Positions 1-4,352 of a stretch of 7,628 nt of DNA are shown here, piece after piece (position 1 is the first letter of the stretch; every line of letters begins with the position of its first letter). The stretch is from contig DVNG01000014.1 in assembly GCA_018714545.1 (NCBI GenBank), positions 1-7,628 of the forward strand, given 5' to 3'. The position numbers were made by a program, and so were the translations under genes. This stretch comes from Limousia pullorum (lineage in GTDB: Bacteria > Bacillota > Clostridia > Oscillospirales > Acutalibacteraceae). Under the pieces are notes generated by a model. That model had not been told where the DNA came from. It saw only the letters and a program-made list of their open reading frames with translations, and did no database searches.

Positions 1-363
1 GGAAAGATGGACGAGCGTGGCAGGTTTACCGCCTGTTATACGAAGAAAGCCCAGCCGGACTTTAAAGGTGTGATATGGAACGGCAGGGCAATCTGCTTTG
101 AAGCCAAAGCCACAGCGGATAAGTCTTTTTCGCTGAAAAATATAAGCACAGAACAAAGTATGTACCTTGAACGTTTTGCAAGATGCGGCGGTATTGCCTT
201 TGTGCTTATATCCATATCAGGTGATATTTACATACTTACAGCAAAAAGGCTGATTGATATGCTTAACGACTGTAAGAGAAGCGTATCGAGGAAAGATTTC
301 TCGGAAAATGAAACAGTATTGAGAAAAGGCGGTTTTGTTGACTTTTTAAATGTTTTGAAGTGA
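1..363 (+). CDS. recU: RecU-like Holliday junction resolvase, 5'-truncated
   Basis: This is the C-terminal part (about 120 residues) of a RecU-type resolvase. The reading frame is open to the first base of the window, so the true start lies upstream. RecU enzymes are homodimeric, Mg-dependent nucleases that cut four-way DNA junctions. In Firmicute phages they resolve recombination intermediates during replication. Counting from the methionine at 7, the fragment shows the catalytic pattern of the family: D18 in QPDF, then E32 and K34 in FEAK. These are followed by the LKNIS-EQ segment and the GGIAFVLI strand. The N-terminal arm, with the first catalytic acid or arginine, is missing from the window. 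The gene closes the replication module; a small membrane-protein gene starts 12 bases after its stop. Family assignment is confident from the motif order. Whether the complete protein is intact cannot be seen here. Confidence 0.88.
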   Translation, partial: GKMDERGRFTACYTKKAQPDFKGVIWNGRAICFEAKATADKSFSLKNISTEQSMYLERFARCGGIAFVLISISGDIYILTAKRLIDMLNDCKRSVSRKDFSENETVLRKGGFVDFLNVLK

Positions 364-375
364 GGAACGGAGAAT

Positions 376-555
376 ATGAAAGTAATGAAAGCTGTTATAG
401 TGAGTGTGGTAGTTGCATTAGCTATTGTAACCATTGATGTTTTAAGAATATTTATAGGTATGGCAAGTTTTACTGTGTTTGCTATGATTTTAGTTGATAC
501 TGTAAGAAATTTGAAAAAATTGAAAAGGGAGTCAATAAAGAAAAAGAGGCGTTAA
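376..555 (+). CDS. small membrane protein, 59 aa
   Basis: This short frame starts MKVMKAVIV and ends in a strongly basic tail (KKLKREx then KKKRR). Two hydrophobic stretches, roughly residues 5-21 and 26-41, could form a helical hairpin in the membrane with the basic tail in the cytoplasm. A Shine-Dalgarno candidate is AGGA at 363-366, which overlaps the recU stop, with GGAG closer at 369-372. The gene sits 12 bases after recU and is followed by another small membrane protein after one base, so the two are probably cotranscribed and translationally coupled. I do not recognise a family. Small membrane proteins in early phage regions can be superinfection-exclusion factors or host-takeover peptides, but nothing in this sequence shows that. 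Confidence 0.6.
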   Translation: MKVMKAVIVSVVVALAIVTIDVLRIFIGMASFTVFAMILVDTVRNLKKLKRESIKKKRR

Positions 556-556
556 A

Positions 557-715
557 ATGAATGTTGTTTTGTTTTTAGTTGCGTTGTTTGCGCTTAATAA
601 TATTCATATAGTAATAATTTCAGCTGTTGTGTTTGTTATTGCGCTGGTCTTTTTTACAATAGGGGAGCTGATAGGTAATGAAAAAAGTAATAATGACGAT
701 GGAGAGAGCCAATAG
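557..715 (+). CDS. small membrane protein, 52 aa
   Basis: This frame begins MNVVLFLVALFALNN and has an almost unbroken hydrophobic region from residue 3 to about 37, interrupted by NNIH near 14-17. That allows two membrane segments or one long one. The C-terminal tail is polar and acidic (KSNNDDGESQ). Shine-Dalgarno AGAGG lies about 7 bases upstream, inside the end of the previous gene. The start is one base after the preceding stop, and the end overlaps the next gene by 38 bases. That packing supports translation as part of a polycistronic message. Family not recognised. A signal-anchor peptide is a reasonable description. Confidence 0.55.
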   Translation: MNVVLFLVALFALNNIHIVIISAVVFVIALVFFTIGELIGNEKSNNDDGESQ

Positions 716-833
716 GCTTGATATGTGGCACTGGGGTCTCTTTTATAAATATGAAATAAGAAACGGCAAAGCTGTTTTCTATTATGATGAACGCATAAAA
801 AAGCGAGAACCGAACTTGAAGAAGCCTGAATAA
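678..833 (+). CDS. hypothetical protein, 51 aa, basic
   Basis: The protein is short and basic, beginning MKKVIMTMERANRLDMW, with an aromatic centre (WHWGLFYKYEI) and a C-terminal run rich in Lys, Arg and Pro. The start is supported by AGGGGAG about 10 bases upstream, within the previous gene. The start overlaps that gene by 38 bases in another frame, and the stop TAA abuts the ATG of the next gene without a spacer. The tryptophan/tyrosine-rich core and positive charge would suit a small nucleic-acid or protein-binding peptide, but no motif proves this. I do not recognise the family. Confidence 0.55.
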   Translation: MKKVIMTMERANRLDMWHWGLFYKYEIRNGKAVFYYDERIKKREPNLKKPE

Positions 834-1019
834 ATGAGTCTTAAGCGTATGAGCGAAAATACAATGGACTATTTTTGCGACAGACTTTCGGAAGGTGTCC
901 AGAATTTTTATATGAATCCAAAGAACATGGAAGATTTCAAAAAATGGAAGAAAGGCAGAACGAATGACATACACAGAAGCGAAAGAAGCAATGCTGAGAG
1001 CCGAGAAAGTAATATTTGA
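834..1019 (+). CDS. hypothetical phage protein, 61 aa
   Basis: This frame starts directly after the previous stop (TAA then ATG), with no clear Shine-Dalgarno, so it probably relies on translational coupling. An in-frame ATG at 849 is an alternative start. The central part, with LSEGVQNFYMNPKNMEDFKK followed by WKKGR, looks like a real folded helical peptide with alternating hydrophobic and charged positions. The last 18 residues read through the beginning of the next gene and are of low-complexity, out-of-frame character. The useful protein therefore probably ends near the WKKGR motif. The long overlap is unusual for this cluster and may mean the stop has been displaced. Function unknown. 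Confidence 0.5.
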   Translation: MSLKRMSENTMDYFCDRLSEGVQNFYMNPKNMEDFKKWKKGRTNDIHRSERSNAESRESNI

Positions 1020-1152
1020 CGGTTGTACATACACTATAAATGCAATTATACTGCGGAAAAATAAGAGGACAAGTCTTGAACTACAGGACGGAAACCGATT
1101 CAATTCTGTGGTGATTGCGGCTATTGAAAAGGTAAAAAGGAAGGAGTTTTAA
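964..1152 (+). CDS. hypothetical phage protein, 62 aa
   Basis: The product begins MTYTEAKEAML and appears to have an N-terminal helix followed by several beta strands (KVIFDG-TYTINAIIL, TSLELQDGN, SVVIAAI). It resembles small uncharacterised proteins of Clostridia phages that begin with a similar MTY-EAK segment, judged from memory of the family style and not from a search. A Shine-Dalgarno AAAGG at 951-955 lies 8 bases before the ATG. It overlaps the previous frame by 56 bases. The next gene starts two bases after its stop. The predicted small beta-rich domain gives no clue to a substrate. Function unknown. Confidence 0.65.
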   Translation: MTYTEAKEAMLRAEKVIFDGCTYTINAIILRKNKRTSLELQDGNRFNSVVIAAIEKVKRKEF

Positions 1153-1154
1153 TA

Positions 1155-1313
1155 ATGCCGGAATTTGTGAAAGAGTTTTTGAAGATGGATGACACGGAAA
1201 AGACAATGTTTTTCAAAAGAGTTATCCAAAACAGCGGATATGACAGCGGGTCCTATGCGGATTTTTTAAAGAGCTGCATTGATGAGGCTGAAAGAGGTAT
1301 TCAAGAGGAATGA
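1155..1313 (+). CDS. hypothetical protein, 52 aa, acidic
   Basis: The start ATG has a strong Shine-Dalgarno, AAGGAGT at 1141-1147, with 7 bases of spacing. The peptide begins MPEFVKEFLKMDD and is mostly helical and amphipathic, with an acidic C-terminus (DEAERGIQEE). No cysteine pairs or membrane segment are seen. It starts two bases after the preceding stop and overlaps the next gene by ATGA (1310-1313), the classic coupling arrangement. I do not recognise a family. A small helical adaptor or inhibitor is possible but unproven. Confidence 0.6.
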   Translation: MPEFVKEFLKMDDTEKTMFFKRVIQNSGYDSGSYADFLKSCIDEAERGIQEE

Positions 1314-1459
1314 CAGAACAAAAGAAATATGCAAAGTGCGTGTGCTGTGGTGCTGTATGGCATATAAGTATTTATCAAAAGAGTAAAGAATATTACTGCC
1401 CTTACTGTCAGCATAAGAGAAGAACCACAGCGGAAAGGAAAAAGAGAAATGAGAAATAA
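1310..1459 (+). CDS. small zinc-ribbon protein, 49 aa
   Basis: The peptide contains two CxxC pairs, C10-V-C-C13 and C30-P-Y-C33, separated by 16 residues that look like a beta hairpin (VWHISIYQK-EYYC). This is the layout of a single zinc ribbon. The C-terminus is strongly basic (HKRRTTAERKKRNEK). Zinc ribbons of this size with a basic tail usually bind nucleic acid or a polymerase subunit, so a role in DNA or RNA transactions is inferred. The start overlaps the previous stop as ATGA, with AGAGG sequences at 1293-1297 and immediately before the ATG. The end overlaps the next tiny frame by 11 bases. Specific function unknown. Confidence 0.65.
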   Translation: MTEQKKYAKCVCCGAVWHISIYQKSKEYYCPYCQHKRRTTAERKKRNEK

Positions 1460-1511
1460 TTTTGATGATCCGGACATTGAAGAAATTATCTCTTACATAT
1501 TTGATTTTTAA
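1449..1511 (+). CDS. possible 20-aa acidic micropeptide
   Basis: This very short frame starts inside the zinc-ribbon gene at 1449. AAAGGA at 1434-1439 provides a plausible Shine-Dalgarno 9 bases upstream. The peptide is acidic and hydrophobic, containing FDDPDIEEI and ending in an aromatic/acidic tip (YIFDF). It is followed 11 bases later by a stem-loop, so it would be the last gene of the early cluster. Such a short frame can occur by chance. The support is the ribosome binding site, the compact packing and the biased composition. Function unknown. Confidence 0.35.
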   Translation: MRNNFDDPDIEEIISYIFDF

Positions 1512-1521
1512 GAATGAATAA

Positions 1522-1548
1522 ACGGCAATCACAAAGCGTGGTTGCCGT
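1522..1548 (+). terminator. stem-loop after the small-gene cluster, possible weak terminator
   Basis: ACGGCAATCAC pairs with GTGGTTGCCGT to give an 11-bp stem (one G-U pair) around the 5-base loop AAAGC. It lies right after the last small frame and before the non-coding gap, where a terminator would be expected. The sequence that follows is not a uridine run, only TAAGTGTTATAC. It may therefore be a weak terminator, a processing site or a 3'-end protector. Confidence 0.5.
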
Positions 1549-1586
1549 AAGTGTTATACATTATATATAGTATAGAGAAAAAAATA

Positions 1587-1603
1587 AAAGGCACTGCGCC
1601 TTT
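1587..1603 (+). other. short hairpin in the gap before rep
   Basis: AAAGGC and GCCTTT form a perfect 6-bp stem around ACTGC. It is followed by GTCGGGC, not a T tract. It could be part of a larger RNA or origin structure in the 1512-1778 gap. By itself it is short enough to be coincidental. Confidence 0.3.
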
Positions 1604-1668
1604 GTCGGGCTTGTAATGAGTATTAACATAACGACTACTTTAGAACAGTGAAGATAATAAATTAAATT

Positions 1669-1704
1669 TTTACATCTTTGATATGAAATGATATGAGATA
1701 GAGA
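1669..1704 (+). promoter_or_regulatory. possible promoter with tandem 10-bp repeat, upstream of rep
   Basis: TTTACA (1669-1674) is 17 bases from TATGAG (1692-1697). The first hexamer matches the sigma-A -35 consensus at five of six positions and the second matches the -10 at four of six. Transcription would start near 1704, exactly where the 27-bp hairpin begins. The spacer and -10 also contain a near-perfect tandem repeat, GATATGAAAT then GATATGAGAT (1680-1699), which could be a protein-binding site. The weak -10 keeps confidence low. Confidence 0.3.
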
Positions 1705-1763
1705 ATTGTTGGAATGTTTAAATGTTGGAAACTCGCTTTTCAATATTTAAACGTTTCAACGAT
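1705..1763 (+). repeat. 27-bp inverted repeat / RNA hairpin before the rep gene
   Basis: Bases 1705-1731 pair without interruption with 1737-1763, leaving the 5-base loop CTCGC (1732-1736). Of the 27 pairs, 22 are Watson-Crick and five are G-U type on the + strand (1707-1761, 1712-1756, 1715-1753, 1724-1744, 1728-1740). There are no mismatches or bulges. The left arm contains TGTTGGAA twice (1707-1714 and 1723-1730). The structure ends one base before the AAAGGAGG ribosome binding site of the rep gene. It may be a 5'-leader hairpin controlling rep translation or stability, or a cruciform/single-strand origin recognised by the HUH protein. Confidence 0.85.
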
Positions 1764-1771
1764 AAAGGAGG
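1764..1771 (+). promoter_or_regulatory. ribosome binding site that fixes the rep start
   Basis: AAAGGAGG is followed after 7 bases by GTG at 1779. An in-frame ATG at 1722 lies inside the hairpin and has no ribosome binding site. GTG 1779 is therefore the start of the rep gene. Confidence 0.85.
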
Positions 1772-1778
1772 GATTGAA

Positions 1779-2537
1779 GTGCGCTGCCTATACAGGGAGA
1801 AAAAATATTATTGCGGTGATTATCTTGAAGTAGAGGTCTATCCTGTGTTTGCAAAGCAGCGTGGACGAGTAAAAAAATACAGAGAATCGACTGAAACACA
1901 GAAACGACTGAACAAGAGGAACGCTGAAAGAAGATTAGTAAGACTTATACATACAAATTTTTCTGATAGTGATATCAGATTTGATTTAACTTATGAGCCG
2001 GCAAAAAATCCGGGAACATTTGATGAGGCATTAAGACACCTGCAAAATTTCCTGCGCCGGCTGAAAAGATACCGCATAAAGCATGAATTGCCGGAATTAA
2101 AATATATAGCTTCCACAGAACGAGGAAGCAGAAAAGGACGTTTTCATCATCATTTAATTATACAAGGTGATATGAATTTAAATGAGCTTGCAAAAATCTG
2201 GGGTAAAGGCTACACTTCCGCATTGCCTTTGCAGTTTACAGATACAGGAGTTTCTGACCTTGGTGTTTATATGGCGAAAGAGGACGGCAAGACAAAACGG
2301 TGGAGTTCATCAAAAAATTTGAAACAGCCTAAAGTGGTGGAAAGTACAGGAAGATTGTCACATAAGAAAGTCAATGAGATTTATCAGTTTGGAATTGACG
2401 GAAGAAATGAAGTTGAAAAGAATTTTAAGGGCTATTGCGCTAAGGAAATAAAGGCGCAGGTTAATGATGTTAATGGCTATATTTACGCATTTTTATTTTT
2501 GAAAAAGTTAAAACCCGATAAAAGGAGGCGGTTGTAA
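1779..2537 (+). CDS. HUH-family replication initiator-like protein (Rep)
   Basis: This is a 252-residue protein with the signatures of HUH single-strand endonucleases used in rolling-circle replication. Motif 1 is a strand ending in LTYEP (about 70-74). The HUH metal-binding motif is RFHHHLII (H123-H125). The tyrosine motif is LGVYMAKE with Y164 and K167. Enzymes of this type nick one strand at an origin and stay covalently bound through the tyrosine. An N-terminal block (YREKKYYCGDYLEVEVYPV) and a WSSSKNLKQPKV segment after the tyrosine motif fit the replication-associated protein family seen in Clostridia prophages. The start is GTG, set by a strong ribosome binding site. A 27-bp hairpin stands immediately upstream and could be the target. 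The last codons overlap the start of the next gene, so the two are coupled. The C-terminus (about 190-252) is basic and has no recognised helicase domain. Its role in a tailed phage is unclear. Confidence 0.8.
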   Translation: MRCLYREKKYYCGDYLEVEVYPVFAKQRGRVKKYRESTETQKRLNKRNAERRLVRLIHTNFSDSDIRFDLTYEPAKNPGTFDEALRHLQNFLRRLKRYRIKHELPELKYIASTERGSRKGRFHHHLIIQGDMNLNELAKIWGKGYTSALPLQFTDTGVSDLGVYMAKEDGKTKRWSSSKNLKQPKVVESTGRLSHKKVNEIYQFGIDGRNEVEKNFKGYCAKEIKAQVNDVNGYIYAFLFLKKLKPDKRRRL

Positions 2538-2965
2538 TGAACTATTTCAAAGAAGCCGAGGAAGTGTTGAGGCGTTTGCCGAAGCTTGAAAAAGCTCTGG
2601 AAATGCTTTACAAGCAAAAACAGCATACGGAAAAGAAAAATTCACCTAAAGGGTTTAAAGATAAATCAATAGGCGAGGGAAGAGGTTCTGCGATGAAAAA
2701 AGAAACGCTGGACGAACTCTGCGAATATTCTCAGTGTTTAGAACGTATTTCAGCAACAGAATTTGAAATCAATCGTATAAAAGATATTTTATCTCAATTA
2801 AACGATGAGCAAAGAACTCTTCTGAAGCTGTGGTACATAGAAAACAAAAACAAAGAGTTAGTAAAAAGCAGTTTAAATATTTCTTCATTATCAACGCTAT
2901 ATGACTTGAGAAATCGTTCAGTCTCGGACTTTGCGTTATATTACTTTGGAGCAAAGGCGGTTTGA
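2537..2965 (+). CDS. sigma-region-4-like phage transcriptional regulator
   Basis: This 142-residue protein has a coiled, charged N-terminal half (EAEEVLRRLPKLEKALEMLYKQK) and a second helical segment. Its C-terminal helix-turn-helix resembles region 4 of sigma factors: LNDEQRTLLKLWYI (about 88-101), then STLYDLRNRSVSDFALYYFG (about 119-138). Proteins of this kind, related to ArpU and other sigma-like late regulators, sit just before the packaging genes of Gram-positive phages and are thought to activate the late operon. The ATG overlaps the rep stop (TAATG), and AAAGGAGG at 2521-2528 gives an ideal ribosome binding site. A promoter lies in the gap directly downstream, and its non-consensus -35 could be where this protein acts. 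The exact family name is uncertain, but the role is a reasonable inference from domain and position. Confidence 0.7.
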   Translation: MNYFKEAEEVLRRLPKLEKALEMLYKQKQHTEKKNSPKGFKDKSIGEGRGSAMKKETLDELCEYSQCLERISATEFEINRIKDILSQLNDEQRTLLKLWYIENKNKELVKSSLNISSLSTLYDLRNRSVSDFALYYFGAKAV

Positions 2966-2985
2966 TTTGCCGAAAAAATTCCGTA

Positions 2986-3035
2986 TGGAAATTTGGAAAA
3001 TAAGGGTTTATAATATTATTGTACATAAGTGTACA
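2986..3035 (+). promoter_or_regulatory. probable late promoter with double TGTACA site
   Basis: TGGAAA (2986-2991) is 17 bases from a perfect TATAAT (3009-3014), placing the start of transcription near 3021. The -35 matches consensus at four of six positions, as expected for an activator-dependent promoter, and overlaps the small dyad TTCC-GTAT-GGAA (2979-2990). At the predicted start are two TGTACA palindromes (3020-3025 and 3030-3035), 10 bp apart centre to centre, or one helical turn. They could bind a regulator on one face or fold as a 6-bp hairpin in the transcript. The neighbouring sigma-like protein is the natural candidate regulator. Confidence 0.55.
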
Positions 3036-3062
3036 CATTAAATCTTTTTTTCAAATTTCTTT

Positions 3063-3100
3063 AAACGCCGAGACAGAAGCATTCCCTGTTCTCGGCGTTT
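3063..3100 (+). terminator. GC-rich leader hairpin, terminator or attenuator
   Basis: AAACGCCGAG (3063-3072) pairs perfectly with CTCGGCGTTT (3091-3100). The stem continues through ACAG/CTGT past one bulged T, giving 14 bp and a 9-base loop. It is followed by a broken T-rich tract (TTTGTATTT). It stands about 45 bases downstream of the predicted late start and 13 bases before the methyltransferase ribosome binding site. It could end transcription from the regulator gene or act as an attenuator or stabilising leader structure for the late operon. Confidence 0.55.
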
Positions 3101-3112
3101 GTATTTAATAAC

Positions 3113-3122
3113 GGGAGGTGAT
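3113..3122 (+). promoter_or_regulatory. strong ribosome binding site pointing to an ACG codon
   Basis: GGAGGTGAT (3114-3122) is a nine-base match to the 16S anti-Shine-Dalgarno. Seven bases after GGAGG, where a start codon belongs, is ACG (3126-3128) in the methyltransferase frame. The only other in-frame candidates, TTG at 3099 (upstream of the site) and TTG at 3144, are badly placed. Confidence 0.7.
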
Positions 3123-3125
3123 AGC

Positions 3126-3890
3126 ACGGCAGAAGCAAAACTATTGCAAGGCGACTGCTTAGAATTGATGGAGGAAATCCCTGATAAATCCATAGACTTA
3201 ATCCTTTGCGATTTGCCGTATGGAATGACCGACTGTAAGTGGGATGTTGTTATTCCGCTGGAATTACTTTGGAACAATTACCGAAGAATTATAAAAGACA
3301 ACGGAGCTGTGGTATTGTTTGCGGCGCAGCCCTTTACCACAAAGCTCATTAACAGCGCAAAAGATATTTTTAGATACTGTTGGTACTGGCACAAGAACGC
3401 ACCGACAGGTTTTTGTTTTGCAAAATATCAGCCTATGAGGTGCATGGAAGATATCTGTGTGTTTTATAAAAAAGCACCTACATATAATCCACAGGGACTT
3501 ATAAGACTTGATAAACCTAAGGTTCGTAAAGGAAGGAGACCTGACGGCGGTGTTTATAAACCCGGAACATTGCAGAAGGATACCGTATACACCGTAACCA
3601 ATTACCCCAGAAATCTTTTGAGTTTTCCGGTGGAGCGTGGGTTTCATCCGACACAAAAGCCTGTTGCCTTGCTTGAGTATCTAATACGAACATACACAAA
3701 CCCAGGAGATACTGTACTTGATACCTGCATGGGCAGCGGTTCAACAGGAGTAGCGGCAATGCAAAGCGGCAGAAACTTTATCGGGATGGAAAAGGAAAAT
3801 AAATATTTTATGACAGCACAAAAACGATTAATAGCTATACAAATGGAGATGAAGCAGTGCCAAAGAAACCAAAGAGACCGTGCCGCATGA
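3126..3890 (+). CDS. phage DNA methyltransferase, beta-class (N6-adenine or N4-cytosine)
   Basis: From the ACG at 3126 the protein is 254 residues. It has the AdoMet-dependent amino-methyltransferase motifs in beta order. The catalytic motif IV is DLPYG (29-33), near the N-terminus. The target-recognition part is in the middle. The FHPTQKP segment and the AdoMet-binding motif I, DTCMGSGSTG (199-208), are near the C-terminus. Enzymes with this layout transfer a methyl group to the exocyclic amine of adenine or cytosine. Here it probably protects phage DNA against host restriction or marks it for packaging, because it stands between the late regulator and the HNH/terminase genes. No restriction partner is seen. 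The start is odd: a very strong ribosome binding site points to ACG, not ATG, so translation may be weak or start elsewhere in frame. The stop overlaps the HNH gene by 34 bases. The methylated base and site cannot be deduced. Confidence 0.85.
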   Translation, partial: TAEAKLLQGDCLELMEEIPDKSIDLILCDLPYGMTDCKWDVVIPLELLWNNYRRIIKDNGAVVLFAAQPFTTKLINSAKDIFRYCWYWHKNAPTGFCFAKYQPMRCMEDICVFYKKAPTYNPQGLIRLDKPKVRKGRRPDGGVYKPGTLQKDTVYTVTNYPRNLLSFPVERGFHPTQKPVALLEYLIRTYTNPGDTVLDTCMGSGSTGVAAMQSGRNFIGMEKENKYFMTAQKRLIAIQMEMKQCQRNQRDRAA

Positions 3891-4216
3891 CGGGTTGTCC
3901 AAACCTTGCTGAGAATGGGAAGCTTTATTGTTCAAAACATAAAGGCATGGATATGCGTGAATATAATCATTACCGACGTGAACCTGAGGCGAACAAGCGT
4001 TACGGCAGAGAATGGAGAAGAATCCGTAATAAATATATAACCGAACATCCAATGTGTGAGGAATGTTTGAAAAATAATATCTATAAGCCGGCTGATGAGG
4101 TTCATCATAAACTTCCGATTTCTGATGGTGGAACAAACGAGAGAAGCAACCTTGTTTCCCTTTGTCATTCGTGTCACATGAAAGCTCATGGAGTGTTAGG
4201 GAAAGAAAGTAAGTAA
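3857..4216 (+). CDS. HNH endonuclease of the packaging module
   Basis: This 119-residue HNH nuclease has the active site H84 (in EVHHKLP), N98 (in RSNLV) and H107 (in CHSCH). It is held by zinc cysteines C67/C70 (CEEC) and C103/C106 (CHSC). A separate N-terminal Cys/His cluster (C9, C14, C25, H28) looks like a second small zinc-binding knuckle. In cos-type HK97-like phages an HNH protein encoded beside the terminase is known to be needed for cos cleavage and packaging. The gene sits directly before the probable cos region and terS, in line with that role. The start is GTG at 3857, with GGAG at 3845-3848 eight bases upstream, inside the methyltransferase gene. A free-standing homing HNH is the alternative, but the conserved position favours a packaging role. 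Confidence 0.88.
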   Translation: MPKKPKRPCRMTGCPNLAENGKLYCSKHKGMDMREYNHYRREPEANKRYGREWRRIRNKYITEHPMCEECLKNNIYKPADEVHHKLPISDGGTNERSNLVSLCHSCHMKAHGVLGKESK

Positions 4217-4352
4217 TAATTCAAAATATTTCAAATGTTTGAATAATTTTTGATTTTAGTTTGATTTTTGATTTGATATTTAATTTTTAGTTTTTTCTTC
4301 ACCTTTTTCCGATTGTAATTTCTTTATTGAATTTATAATTCAATAAGTTTTT
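4217..4352 (+). repeat. AT-rich intergenic tract with inverted repeats
   Basis: This stretch is almost entirely A and T after the HNH stop. It holds TTCAAA-TG-TTTGAA (4230-4243), a T-rich tract with repeated TTTGATTT-like units (about 4248-4300), and a perfect 10-bp inverted repeat, TTATTGAATT and AATTCAATAA, around TAT (4324-4346) followed by GTTTTT. The last could end HNH transcription weakly or, being next to the probable cos block, serve as a bending or terminase-binding site. No gene is seen here. Confidence 0.5.

Noticed and set aside
654..1103. 149-codon frame on the minus strand
   Set aside because: It is the antisense shadow of four small + strand genes with ribosome binding sites or coupling, and its Ser/Phe/Ile-rich protein has no recognisable domain. 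The other minus-strand frames are similar shadows.
1514..1570. 18-codon frame starting ATGAATAAACGG
   Set aside because: It has no ribosome binding site and is largely made of the stem-loop at 1522-1548.
1722..1778. N-terminal extension of the rep protein from ATG 1722
   Set aside because: The ATG lies inside the hairpin and has no ribosome binding site. GTG 1779 has an ideal one, and the extra 19 residues are the translated hairpin.
3099..3125. TTG 3099 as the methyltransferase start
   Set aside because: It lies in the 3' arm of the leader hairpin, upstream of the strong ribosome binding site, and adds residues that are only the translated ribosome binding site region.
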